Assembly (NCBI RefSeq): GCF_900105185.1
Contig: NZ_FNTJ01000001.1
Span: 2,500,501-2,564,500 of the forward strand
DNA: 64,000 bases
Reading direction: 5' to 3'
DNA from: Pseudomonas saponiphila
GTDB taxonomy: Bacteria; Pseudomonadota; Gammaproteobacteria; Pseudomonadales; Pseudomonadaceae
Every line of letters begins with the position of its first letter. Within the stretch, counting starts at the first letter, position 1. The translations under genes were made by a program, and so were the position numbers. Below, one piece after another: positions 46,071-58,225 of the stretch. The notes below the pieces were generated by a model that worked only from the letters and a program-made list of their open reading frames with translations, searched no databases and was not told the DNA's origin.

Positions 46071-46583
46071 CTAATCCCTGTCAGGAGGTTGCAGCGCCAG
46101 AGCGGGGCTTGCAGAAATGCAATAGATCGCTTCGGTCAGTGCCTGGCGTTGTTCCGCGCTCAGGCCTTCGATAATGCTGCAGATCCAATCGGTGTGATCG
46201 GCAAAGACTTCGTTTACCACCTGCTTGCCTTCCGGGGTCAGGCTGATGATCAGCTTGCGTCGATCCGTCGGGTCCGGCTTGCGCTTGATGAAGCCATCGC
46301 CTTGCAGGCCATCGAGCAGTCCGGTCACGGTGCCGGTGGTGATGGACAAGCGCGTCGCGAGCTCCAGTGGCGAGAGCTTCCCGCCCGCACTCTTGAGGGT
46401 CAGCATGATCACGAAGCGCCCCTCTGAAAGGCTGTAGCGGGCAAGCCGTACAGCACAGACGCGGTTGATTGCCGCTGCGGCCGAGAGCAGTTCGAAGCAC
46501 AGTCTGACGCTCTCGCGAGCCTCGGGAGAAATGTTCTCCAGTGCCTGCAGCATGATGTGATGTTTGTTCTCTAAAATATTCAT
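46071..46583 (-). CDS. MarR-family transcriptional regulator
   Basis: A 170-residue winged-helix regulator: the recognition region LSPLELATRLSITTGTVTGLLDGLQGDGFIKRKPDPTDRR is classical MarR. It probably represses its own operon, 41 bp upstream of the FeeM-like gene, and is released by a phenolic or lipophilic ligand. The first ATG at 46583 has only a weak ribosome binding site; a start at 46553 is possible. An 8-bp-arm palindrome overlaps the start codon (46583-46609). Confidence 0.9.
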   Translation of the reverse strand: MNILENKHHIMLQALENISPEARESVRLCFELLSAAAAINRVCAVRLARYSLSEGRFVIMLTLKSAGGKLSPLELATRLSITTGTVTGLLDGLQGDGFIKRKPDPTDRRKLIISLTPEGKQVVNEVFADHTDWICSIIEGLSAEQRQALTEAIYCISASPALALQPPDRD

Positions 46584-46609
46584 AAGGCGCAGTTTATCTT
46601 GGCGCCTTA
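46583..46609. promoter_or_regulatory. Palindrome TAAGGCGC-N11-GCGCCTTA, candidate MarR operator
   Basis: Perfect 8-bp arms at 46583-46590 and 46602-46609, eleven bases apart. It covers the first base of the marR start codon and its leader, so binding would block the ribosome or RNA polymerase. The spacing and symmetry fit a MarR dimer. An AT-rich stretch (46610-46680), the likely promoter, lies just upstream. Confidence 0.65.
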
Positions 46610-47001
46610 CTAAGTCAACGGTTAATTCTTTGGCTTGGCTTTGTTTGGCTTAACTTATTGTTTTACATGGATTTAATTTGAAATCTGCAGCGTGGGGAGG
46701 AGGTGTTGGGAGGCTCGATTGGTGACTGATTCATGTCATTCGTTTGGCGCCATAAATGCGCCTTTGCGACAGGGCGTGACGCTTGATCATGGCGGCGAAC
46801 AGGTGCCCCGGCGCCAGCCGGGCATTGCCTCGATCCAGTCGAGCCTGGCGCTGTGCGAGATCAAGGCCAGCAGCCGGCTGGCGATTCCCCGGCCGCTGCC
46901 CAGGTAGGGCAACGGTTTCCCTGAGGATTGCCCCGGCAGAGCCATGAAATCTTGGCTGTACAGCCCTGGTCGCGGCGCTGTCGTTGTCCAAGCCCCAGCG
47001 C
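46610..47001. other. Intergenic stretch without a convincing gene
   Basis: About 390 bp between the marR promoter side and the RcsB-like gene. The first 80 bp are AT-rich and carry the marR promoter. The rest is GC-rich. Two minus-strand frames resemble short gene remnants: one reads LPYLGSGRGIASRLLALISHS, which recalls the acetyl-CoA loop of a GNAT acetyltransferase, but it stops soon after. It may be a decayed acetyltransferase; I cannot support a working gene. Confidence 0.5.
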
Positions 47002-47655
47002 CTACTGGAACTCGCCGGACTCCAGGCAGAAGGCGACCAGCGCCTGGTCGCTGTCGAGGTTGAGCTTGCGGATCGCCGAGATCTTCTGCGCGCTGACGGT
47101 CTTCACGCTGCGCTTGAGGTTGGCGGCGATCTGCATCATCGACTCACCGCGCACGAAGTGCCGCAGCACCTCGTATTCCTTGGGTGTGAGGCTGCTCAGG
47201 CCGTCGGCCATGGAGCGCAGCGGGCTGCTGTGGAATTCGTTCGGCACCAGGCTCGGCGGGTGGTGGATGCGCCCCAGCCGGACGTTTTCCAGGGCACTGA
47301 GCAGTTCGCTCATGTCGTGGCGCTTGAGCAGCACCGAGCGCACGCCGATGTCATACAGCGCGGCCACGATCATCGGGTTGGACATCATGGTCAGCACCAG
47401 CACCTGGACCCTGGGAAAGTGGCGGATCAGGTAGGTCACCAGGCGAATGCCGTCGCCGAACGTCTCGTCGCCCTCCATGAAGTAATCGGTGATCACCACA
47501 TCGATCCGTGGGTCGTCCGCCAACTGCTGGACCAGCGCGCTCGGGGTGGTGACGGCGGCCACCACTTCATATTTGCCGGTCTTGTGCAACAGGTCGCTGA
47601 CGGCAGCGAGCACCAGGGGATGATCGTCAGCCAGGGCAACTCGGATTTTTTTCAT
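47002..47655 (-). CDS. RcsB/RocA1-like response regulator (NarL family)
   Basis: A 217-residue regulator from the ATG at 47655 (a GTG at 47664 would add three residues). The receiver domain has Asp10-Asp11, the phospho-acceptor Asp57 (ITDYFMEG) and GDGIRLV. The helix-turn-helix (TPKEYEVLRHFVRGESMMQIAANLKRSVKTVSAQK) is strikingly close to E. coli RcsB in both the recognition helix and the SAIRKLNLDSDQAL tail. It is the last gene of the four-gene system and the likely output regulator. Confidence 0.93.
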   Translation of the reverse strand: MKKIRVALADDHPLVLAAVSDLLHKTGKYEVVAAVTTPSALVQQLADDPRIDVVITDYFMEGDETFGDGIRLVTYLIRHFPRVQVLVLTMMSNPMIVAALYDIGVRSVLLKRHDMSELLSALENVRLGRIHHPPSLVPNEFHSSPLRSMADGLSSLTPKEYEVLRHFVRGESMMQIAANLKRSVKTVSAQKISAIRKLNLDSDQALVAFCLESGEFQ

Positions 47656-47714
47656 GGTGGACACGATCCATTTTCGTCAAAGGAGATGCGCAGGGATGCG
47701 GGTGCTGCGAGAGG

Positions 47715-50700
47715 TCAGTCGGGCTGGCTGATGTCCTGCAAGGCGTGCAACAGCGTCAGGCTATTCGTGCGCGTGGTGGCCGTCAAACCGGCTTCGCGCA
47801 GGCTCTGGCCCAAGGCTTCCAGCTGTTGGACCAGGGTTTCGTGGCCGGCTACCGCCAACGACCCGCGAATCCGGTGCAGCAGCTGGAAGATGCGTTCGTA
47901 GTCTTGTTGATCAAGGGCCCGGCGCAGGTGTTCGAGGTCGAGCTTCATGGTGTGGGTGAAAAGCTGTTGCAGGTTGGCCGGCAGCCTGCCGCTATCGGGG
48001 GGCGGCGGAGCGTCGGGCAACGGGTCTTGATCGTCCTCGGGGGCCAACTGTGTCAGCCGCGCCAGGCTGGCCCGCAGGGTCAGCAGGGGCACCGGCTTGA
48101 CCAGCCAGGTGTCCATGCCGGCGGCCTGGCAACGGGCTTCTTCATCGCATATGGCGTTGGCGGTGATGCCGATGATCGGCCGGTCATCCCCCGAGGCCCG
48201 CAGGATGCAGGTCAGCTCGTAGCCGTTCATGCGTGGCATGTTGACGTCGGTCAGCAGCACGTCGTAGTCGCCCACTCGCCACAGGTCGAGGGCCTCCGCG
48301 CCGTCGGCGGCCACGGTGCTGCGACAGCCCAGTTGCTGCAACTGATGGCTCAGGGTCGCCTGGTTGATCGGGTTGTCCTCGGCCACCAGCACGTTCAGGC
48401 CCAGGGCCGGTAGGCCGCTCAAGTCGCCCGGCAATGGTCCGTCGGGCTCAGGTGCGCGCCCCAGGCGGCGCTCGATCAAACGGCCGATGGCCATGAAATC
48501 ACAGGCTTCGGCCAGGCTTGTGCCTGGGGCCGGGGGCTGCCCGCCGAGGTCAATGTGCAGCATGCCGCTGGCCGGTGGCGCTTGCGTGCCGTCGTCCAGC
48601 AGGCGCAGGAGGATGCCCTCGCCTTGGAGCGTGGCGGCCGCAGCGTCCAGGGGGCTGGCCTGGGCGCCCCATTTTTGCAGCCACAGGCACAGGTTGTCGG
48701 TCAGCTCGTGGTGCGGGCTGTGGACATGGATCTGCGTACCGCCGAGGTCCGGCGCAGGCGTGTCGGGCACCTCGTCCGCCACCGGCAGTTCCAGGCTCAT
48801 GGTGAAGCTGCTGCCCAGTCCCAGCTCGCTGGTGAGGTGGATCTGGGTGCCCATCAGTGTCGCCAGCCGGGCGCAGATCGACAGGCCCAGTCCGGCGCCG
48901 TGCACCGTGTGGGAATGGGCGTCGATCTGGTAGAAGGGGATGAACAACTGCTGCTGTTCTTCCTGGCCGATGCCGATCCCGGTGTCCACCACCTGCAGTG
49001 ACAAGCGCACCCGCCCCTGGCTGCCGGGCTCGCTGCGGGCCCGCACGATCACATGTCCGGAATGGGTGAACTTGACCGCATTGCTGATCAGGTTGGTGAG
49101 GATCTGGCTGATCCGCCCGGGGTCGCCCGACAATGGCGGCAGGGCCGGGTCGACCGAGGCAAACAGCAGTAGGCCCTTGCTTCGCGCCGCGTCGACAAAC
49201 GCCGCGGTACAGCGCTGTACCAGCGCCCTGGGGTCGAACGACTGATCGGCCAGGGACAGTTGGCCGGATTCGATGCGGGTGATGTCGAGGATGTCACTGA
49301 TGATCTGCAGCAACAGGCCCGAGGACACCTGGATGCGTTCGAGCAACTGGCGTTGCTCGCGGTCCAGGTCGGTCAGGCCCATCAGCTCCAGCGAACCGAG
49401 CACGCCGTACAGCGGCGTGCGGATTTCATGGCTCATGGTCGCCAGAAACACCGACTTGGCGCTGTTGGCCTTGTCGGCTGTCTGCTTCGCCTGGGTCAAC
49501 TGCTGTTCCATCTGGGCCCGGACGCTGAGGTCGGCGAAGGCGCAGACCAGCACGTCCTGGTTGCGGTAGCGGGTCGGGGCGTAGGCGATGTAGAACGAGC
49601 GACCGTCGTGGCTCTGATAGTTTTCGATTTCCCCCGGCTCCCTGGCCTGGCTGATCGTTGCCAGCAGCGCCGGTTCCAGGCCGCTGTCCTGCAGGCTCTG
49701 GCCGACCTGGGTATCGAACCATTTCAGCGCCAGGGTGTTGGCGAAGACAATCAGGCTGCGCTCGCGGCGGAACACGCACAGCGCCACCGGGGTGGTTTCC
49801 AGCAAGGTCCGGTTGAACTGTTCGCTTTCCACCAGCTCGCGGTGGGCTCGCTGCGCCGGCACGATGACCCGGCGCTGATACCAACGGGTGTAGGCGCGGC
49901 CGGCCACGGGGCTGAGCACCAGCAGCAGGAGGAGCCCCGCCAGGGGCCAGGAATGGCCGAGGAACAGGGTCCGGTAGCTCAGCAGGTAGTAGCCGGTCCA
50001 GGTGGCTCTGGCGTCACTGACGCGAAAGACCAGGCCGTCGCTGCGCAGGTTGACCGCCCGGTCCATGTCCGCCGGTTTCGGCCGTTCCCCCAGCAGCAGG
50101 CCATCGCGCTGGTTTTCCAGCCAGAAGGCGTCATAGAAGGTCGGTTGCCTTGGCTGGGAAAAGACATTGATGCGCTGGCGGTAGCTCAGGGCGGCGACAT
50201 AGGTGTCTGTGGCTCTATCGCTCAAGCGCGGGTTGCGCAGGGGCTTGAAGGCCAGCAGGTGGTCGGCGAACCCCGGCAGACTGATCCAGCGGAGTTCATC
50301 GTTGCCGACGCCGCGGGCGCTGTTGCGGATCGCCTGGATGCTGGTCATGACCAGGGCGGCGGACAGTTGCGACTGGTGCGCGCCGACGGTCGGCACGGCA
50401 AAGCTGCTGCCGGTGTCTGCATCCACCACCAGCAAGGCCGAGGCCGGGTAACTGGAGCGGACCCAGAAGCTGGAGTAGAGGTCCGCCAGGTAGCGGCCGA
50501 AGCTCGCGGCTCGCGCGCTGTCCAGGGGGCAATGGAGCATGTCCTCGCAGACCAGGGTGAAGGGGGTTTCCACAGACGACGGGTTGCCCTGGAACAGGGT
50601 CGCGCCGAGTGCCTGCTGCTGGTCCATCAGGTGAAAGATGCGAGCCGTGCTCTGCAGGTCGTCGTCGCCGAACGGCTCGTTCTGCAGGCGTTCGAGCAGG

Positions 50701-50894
50701 GCCTTCTGCTCGCCCAGGTAGTGGGTCAGCAGTTTGAAGTCCACGGCAATCCGTTCCTGCTCCTGGCGAATGATCCGCTGCCCGCCCCAGAACAGGGCGC
50801 CACCCATGATCAGCAGCAAGGGCAGGATGACGAACAGAACCAGATTCAGTCGTCGGAAGTTTTGTGCAATGCGTCGTAGCGGGAGGTCTGGCAT
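47715..50894 (-). CDS. Hybrid sensor histidine kinase with C-terminal Hpt (RcsC/RocS1-like)
   Basis: About 1059 residues from MPDLPLRR. Two membrane segments (about 20-40 and 330-350) bracket a periplasmic sensor domain. A PAS-like domain follows, then the H box (MSHEIRTPLYG), the N box (NLISNAVKF), G boxes (DTGIGIG, GAGLGLSIC), a receiver with the acceptor Asp in LLTDVNMPRMNG, and an Hpt domain with the phospho-His in LLHRIRGS. This is a complete four-step phosphorelay kinase. The start at 50894 overlaps the EAL gene by 49 bp; an ATG at 50948 is an alternative, and neither has a strong ribosome binding site. Confidence 0.9.
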   Translation of the reverse strand: MPDLPLRRIAQNFRRLNLVLFVILPLLLIMGGALFWGGQRIIRQEQERIAVDFKLLTHYLGEQKALLERLQNEPFGDDDLQSTARIFHLMDQQQALGATLFQGNPSSVETPFTLVCEDMLHCPLDSARAASFGRYLADLYSSFWVRSSYPASALLVVDADTGSSFAVPTVGAHQSQLSAALVMTSIQAIRNSARGVGNDELRWISLPGFADHLLAFKPLRNPRLSDRATDTYVAALSYRQRINVFSQPRQPTFYDAFWLENQRDGLLLGERPKPADMDRAVNLRSDGLVFRVSDARATWTGYYLLSYRTLFLGHSWPLAGLLLLLVLSPVAGRAYTRWYQRRVIVPAQRAHRELVESEQFNRTLLETTPVALCVFRRERSLIVFANTLALKWFDTQVGQSLQDSGLEPALLATISQAREPGEIENYQSHDGRSFYIAYAPTRYRNQDVLVCAFADLSVRAQMEQQLTQAKQTADKANSAKSVFLATMSHEIRTPLYGVLGSLELMGLTDLDREQRQLLERIQVSSGLLLQIISDILDITRIESGQLSLADQSFDPRALVQRCTAAFVDAARSKGLLLFASVDPALPPLSGDPGRISQILTNLISNAVKFTHSGHVIVRARSEPGSQGRVRLSLQVVDTGIGIGQEEQQQLFIPFYQIDAHSHTVHGAGLGLSICARLATLMGTQIHLTSELGLGSSFTMSLELPVADEVPDTPAPDLGGTQIHVHSPHHELTDNLCLWLQKWGAQASPLDAAAATLQGEGILLRLLDDGTQAPPASGMLHIDLGGQPPAPGTSLAEACDFMAIGRLIERRLGRAPEPDGPLPGDLSGLPALGLNVLVAEDNPINQATLSHQLQQLGCRSTVAADGAEALDLWRVGDYDVLLTDVNMPRMNGYELTCILRASGDDRPIIGITANAICDEEARCQAAGMDTWLVKPVPLLTLRASLARLTQLAPEDDQDPLPDAPPPPDSGRLPANLQQLFTHTMKLDLEHLRRALDQQDYERIFQLLHRIRGSLAVAGHETLVQQLEALGQSLREAGLTATTRTNSLTLLHALQDISQPD

Positions 50895-52122
50895 GGATGT
50901 GGAGAGACGGGCCGGGTGGGTGAAGAAAAATGGGGGGTGACACTGCATCCCAGCAATTGTGTAAAAGCGTCCAGCTCCAATGCCGCAGAAATAAGATAGC
51001 CCTGGGCGCTATCGCAGCCAATCAAGCGCAAGAACTCCAGGTCGCGGGCCGATTCTACGCCTTCGGCCACCACTTCCAGGCCTAGTTGCCGGCCCAGTTG
51101 CACCGCCGCCACCAGGGCCGCTGCACGGGCGTCATCGGCGGCGGCGCCATGGACGAAGTGGCGATCGATTTTCATCTCGGTAAATGGCGTGGAGATCAGC
51201 GCGTACATCGAACTGTAGCCCATGCCGAAATCATCCTGAGCCAGGCCGAAGCCCTTCAGGCGCAGGCGGCTGGCGCCCATGTGGTACTGGCCCGGGGACA
51301 GCGGCCGTTCAGTCTCCAGCAGCTCGAAGCACAGGTCGCTGGTGGACAGCCCCGCGGCAACGGTCAGGCGCTGCAACTGGTCCGGCAGGCCGGGATCGTC
51401 CAGCAGCCCGGTGGGCAGGTTGACCGAGACCTTGAGGCGATACCCCAGGCGCTGCCAGTGCTGCTGCGCCTGGATCGCATCGTCGAGCATCAGCAGCAAC
51501 AGTTGATGGTCCAGCTGGCAGCGGCTGATCGAGGCCAGGAACGAATCCGGCATCAGCAGGCCGAATGACGGGCTGTCCCAGCGCACCAGGGCCTCGGCGC
51601 CGACGATCCGGCCACTGCTCAGCGAGCGCCGGGGCTGGAACCTGGCCTTGAGTTCGCGACGCTCGATGGCCCGCTCCAGCAACTGGCGGTCGAACACCGC
51701 CGCATGCTCGGGCCTGGGCGCTATCCCGTGGGCCTGGCGGTTGCCGATGATGGTGCCGATCTGCTCGACGTGGGCTGCTTGCAGTGGCTTGGGGAAGGTC
51801 CCGAGCACCGCCAGGCCTTGCTCCTTGGCCATCAGGCTGACGCTGTTCCTCAGCCGTCGCGAGCAGGATGAAACGATCGCCAGGATCGGCACCTGCTCGA
51901 CACCGGTCAGGGCGTGGATGAACTGCACCCCATCCATTTCCGGCATGTGCAGGTCCACCAGCACCAGGTCGTAGACCTGGCGGTGCAGCATGGCCAGGGC
52001 CTGGCGCGCATCCAGGGCGCTGTCCACCGGGCCGAACCCCGCCTGCAGTAGCAGTTGCCGGGCCTGCATGCAGTGCATCGGGTGGTCGTCCAGCACCAGG
52101 ACGCGCAGGGTTTTGGGCACGC

Positions 52123-52126
<4 letters not shown>
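50846..52126 (-). CDS. EAL-domain response regulator (PvrR/RocR-like c-di-GMP phosphodiesterase)
   Basis: A 426-residue protein: an N-terminal receiver domain (VLVLDDHPMHC, acceptor Asp in VLVDLHMPEMDG) and a C-terminal EAL domain. The catalytic set is complete: EALVRW, the Asn in VSVNLP, the Glu in LLETERP, DDFGMGYSS, the Lys in EMKIDRHFV, VAEGVES and QGY. It should hydrolyse c-di-GMP. It starts at a GTG (52126) overlapping the stop of the upstream kinase by 4 bp (GTGA). Confidence 0.93.
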
Positions 52127-54960
<2,834 letters not shown>

Positions 54961-54994
54961 TGGGCCATGGTAGAAATAACTTTCCAGGCCAATC

Positions 54995-55035
54995 TTCAGA
55001 ATATTCTTAATGCCGGCGGTTTAAGAAGATTCTCA
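54995..55035. promoter_or_regulatory. Two RcsB-box-like palindromes in the kinase/autotransporter divergent promoter
   Basis: On the minus strand, TTAAGAATATTCTGAA (54995-55010); on the plus strand, TTAAGAAGATTCTCA (55021-55035). Both have the core AGAANNTTCT, with centres 26 bp apart. They resemble the enterobacterial RcsAB box TAAGAATATTCCTA. They sit 35-75 bp upstream of the kinase start and 68-108 bp upstream of the autotransporter start. Confidence 0.6.
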
Positions 55036-55102
55036 TTTGTTAGTTTGCCTGTTGACTCGACCATTTCTGCCTCTTGTGCTCTAACGCAAAGGCTTGGAAG
55101 TT

Positions 55103-58100
55103 ATGGTTCTGGTTAAAAAAACCGTCAGTCTCGCGGTCAGTTCCGCGCTGTCATTGATGACACTTGTTGCTCCCTCCGCCAGAGCTGGCGATTTTGAAAA
55201 CATCGATGTTTCTTCCGCGGAAGGTGAATCGCGGGTTCTGGATGATGCCCGCGTTGACCACTCCGGCAGCGGCCCGGCCGTGCGTGTCAGTGGTTCGCAA
55301 AATCAGTTGCAGGGCAGCGGATACGAGATCCACGCCACCGCGGGAGGCCCGAGCAACTCGGTGGTGGGCGTGCAGGTGGCGGCGGGCGGCAAGGCCCAGC
55401 TGTCCAATGTGACCATCACCACTGGCGGCTCCGACTTCGCCACCGGCGCCACGTCCTCTGGCGCCGGCAGCCGCTTGATCCTCAACGACGTGAACATCAC
55501 CACCCAAGGTCACCAGAGCAGCGGCGTGGTGGCCTCTGCCGGTGGTCAGGCGGTACTGTCCGGGGGCTCTATCAGTACCTCGGGCAACCAGGCCTCGGCA
55601 TTGTCGGCCACTGGCAAGGGCTCGGTGATCAAGGCCTCGAACCTGACCCTGAGCAGCACCTCGAGCGGATTTTCCCAGGTCGTGCAGGCCCAGGACGGCG
55701 CGAGCATCGAACTGGAGCAGGTTGATATCAACTACCAGGGCTCTTCCTCGGCGCTGTCCGCCGAAGGCGTGGGGTCGTCCATCGGAGCCAATGGCGTCAA
55801 CATCAATGCCAGCAACGGGCGTGGCGTGGGCGTCAACAGTGCTGCGCTGACCTTCAGCAACGGCACCATCAATGCCAAGGGCGATGGCATCACCTTGAGC
55901 GGCCTGTACCAGAAGCCGGGCGGCACGGCGGTGGTCAGCAACAGCCGGATCACCTCGCAGAACGGCATCGGCATCAACGTCAATGCCAACCAATCCGCCG
56001 CTGACCTGGACAACGTGCATATCACCACCCTGGGTGACTATGGCTCGGCGATCTGGATGCCGGGCAGCAACACCCGGGTAGACGTCAAGAACAGCATTCT
56101 GCAAACCAGCGGCACTCAGGCCGTGGCCATCGACAACCGTGGCGGTGTGTTCAGCATGGACGGCGGTTCGATCATCACCCAGGGCAACAGCGCCCATGGG
56201 CTGTACGCCTCGCCGGACACTTCAAACAGCCCCGGCGCGGAGTTCAACGTCAGCCGCGTATTGATCGAAACCAGCGGGCGTGGCGCCGTAGGGGCATTGG
56301 CACGGATGTCGGGTGCCAAGATCAGCCTGAGCAACAGCCGCATCGTCACCCACGGTGATCTGGGCTATGGCCTGTTCGCCTCGGGCCGTGGCGCCAGCGT
56401 GCAACTGCTCGACAGCGACGTGCAGACCGCGGGCGCGCAGGCCCACGGCCTGGCCATCAGCAACAACGCCACCACCCGCTTGCAGGGGGCGACCCTGGCA
56501 ACCAGCGGAACCGACGCCAACGGCATTGTCAGTTACGCCACCGGCGCCGGGGTGGTGAACAACGTCGAGGTCACGTCCAGCCATATCCAGACCCAGAACG
56601 GCGCCGGCATCCTGGTCAACGGCGGCGGCCTGAGCACGCGCTTCACCGACAGCAGCCTGACGGGTCGCAGCGCTGGCGAGCCGGGCACCGCCTTGTGGAT
56701 CACCGACCGCGCCGACGGGGTGCTGGCCGGCGTGGTGCAACTGGAGGCTGTCAGGTCGCAGTTGGTGGGTGACGTGCAGGTGGACGGCGGCAGCCTGCAA
56801 CTGTCCCTGGCCGACCATTCCAGCCTGGATGGGGCGATCAGGGGTGGCAGCCGGGACACTCGGTTGAGCCTGGACGACAGCAGTGCCTGGACCCTGCGTG
56901 GCGACTCCCAGCTCACTCGCCTGAGCAACAACGGCGTGGTGGAGTTCGCCGATCCCGGCTTGGCGGGGGCCTTCAAGCAGTTGCAGGTCAGTGGCGACCT
57001 CGAAGGCAACGGCCACTACATCATGAACACCGACCTGGGCCGGGAGCAGGGTGACCGGTTGATCGTCGGTGGCCAGGTCACCGGCAACAACGACATCCTG
57101 GTACGCAACTCCGGCAGTGAGCCAGGGGCCGAAGGGCAAAGCCTGACCCTGGTGCAAAGCGCGGGTGGCCCGGGGGCGTTCAGCCTGGCCAACCGTGACG
57201 GCGTGGTGGATGCCGGCACCTACCGCTACGGCTTGCAGGCCGACGGCTCGGGCAACTGGAACCTGGTGAACGTCGGCCGTACCCAACCGGCGCCGGGACC
57301 GGACAACCTTTCCACCGGCGCCAGCGCGGCGGTCAACAGCAGCGCCATCGCCAGCTTGCGAGCCACCTGGGACGCCGAGCGCGCAACCTTGGTACAGCGC
57401 CTGGGCGACCTGCGCCAGGGGGCGGATCGCCAAGGGCTGTGGATACGCGGGTTCGGCCAGCAGCAGTCGCTGGACAATGGCGTCGGCCGCGATTTCTCCC
57501 AGCGTGTGCAGGGCACTCAGTTGGGAATGGATACGCGGATCGACACCGCCGGCGGTGCGCTGGTGCTGGGTGCATTGGCCGGCTACAGCCAGACCGACCG
57601 CGACTTCAAGCACGAGGGCAGTGGCAAGCTCGACAGTTACCATGTGGGCGGCTACGCCACCTACCTGGATGATTCGGGCTGGTACACCGATACCCTGTTG
57701 ACCCTCAACCGCTGGTCCACCCGCCTGGATGTGCGGGGCACCGACGGCGCCAAGGTTGCCGGGCATTCACGCAGCAAGGGTGCCGGCCTGTCGGTGGAAG
57801 CCGGCAAGCAGATCGACCTGGGCAACCGCTGGTTCGTCGAGCCTCAGGCGCAGGTCTCCATGCTCTATGCGCGCTCCGACAACTACCGCCTGGACAACGG
57901 CCTGCAGGTGCAGCCTGGCGAAGGCCTGTCGACCCAGATCCGCAGCGGTGTCCGGGCCGGGCGCTACCTGCAACTGGACGATGGCACGGGTTTGCAGCCT
58001 TACCTCAAGGCTGGCTGGGTCGAGGACCTGTCGGCGCAGAACAAGGTCCGCACCAACGGCATCGCCAGTCGCCCCGATGGCAGCGGTGGCGGCTGGTACG

Positions 58101-58225
58101 CTGGCGTCGGCATCAACGCCGAGCTGAGCCGCCACCACCAGCTGTATGCCGAGCTTGAGACCAGTGAGGGCTCGAACATCGACCGGCCGTGGGCCGCCAA
58201 CCTGGGTTATCGCTTCAGCTTCTGA
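55103..58225 (+). CDS. Type Va autotransporter with beta-helical passenger
   Basis: A 1040-residue protein. A signal peptide covers residues 1-31 (ending PSARA). The passenger (about 32-740) has repeating beta-helix-type strands rich in Gly, Ser, Asn and Thr (for example SNVTITTGGSD, LNDVNITTQGH), and pertactin-like features. A proline-rich hinge (TQPAPGPDN) leads into the C-terminal beta-barrel (about 760-1040), ending YRFSF with the terminal Phe needed for BamA insertion. It is surface displayed and may act in adhesion or biofilm. The ATG at 55103 is preferred; a TTG at 55094 is possible. It overlaps the 3' end of the convergent gene by 19 bp. Confidence 0.9.
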   Translation: MVLVKKTVSLAVSSALSLMTLVAPSARAGDFENIDVSSAEGESRVLDDARVDHSGSGPAVRVSGSQNQLQGSGYEIHATAGGPSNSVVGVQVAAGGKAQLSNVTITTGGSDFATGATSSGAGSRLILNDVNITTQGHQSSGVVASAGGQAVLSGGSISTSGNQASALSATGKGSVIKASNLTLSSTSSGFSQVVQAQDGASIELEQVDINYQGSSSALSAEGVGSSIGANGVNINASNGRGVGVNSAALTFSNGTINAKGDGITLSGLYQKPGGTAVVSNSRITSQNGIGINVNANQSAADLDNVHITTLGDYGSAIWMPGSNTRVDVKNSILQTSGTQAVAIDNRGGVFSMDGGSIITQGNSAHGLYASPDTSNSPGAEFNVSRVLIETSGRGAVGALARMSGAKISLSNSRIVTHGDLGYGLFASGRGASVQLLDSDVQTAGAQAHGLAISNNATTRLQGATLATSGTDANGIVSYATGAGVVNNVEVTSSHIQTQNGAGILVNGGGLSTRFTDSSLTGRSAGEPGTALWITDRADGVLAGVVQLEAVRSQLVGDVQVDGGSLQLSLADHSSLDGAIRGGSRDTRLSLDDSSAWTLRGDSQLTRLSNNGVVEFADPGLAGAFKQLQVSGDLEGNGHYIMNTDLGREQGDRLIVGGQVTGNNDILVRNSGSEPGAEGQSLTLVQSAGGPGAFSLANRDGVVDAGTYRYGLQADGSGNWNLVNVGRTQPAPGPDNLSTGASAAVNSSAIASLRATWDAERATLVQRLGDLRQGADRQGLWIRGFGQQQSLDNGVGRDFSQRVQGTQLGMDTRIDTAGGALVLGALAGYSQTDRDFKHEGSGKLDSYHVGGYATYLDDSGWYTDTLLTLNRWSTRLDVRGTDGAKVAGHSRSKGAGLSVEAGKQIDLGNRWFVEPQAQVSMLYARSDNYRLDNGLQVQPGEGLSTQIRSGVRAGRYLQLDDGTGLQPYLKAGWVEDLSAQNKVRTNGIASRPDGSGGGWYAGVGINAELSRHHQLYAELETSEGSNIDRPWAANLGYRFSF

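Noticed and set aside
55151..57766. Long minus-strand frames within the autotransporter
   Set aside because: They mirror the repetitive passenger coding sequence and have no start signals or motifs.
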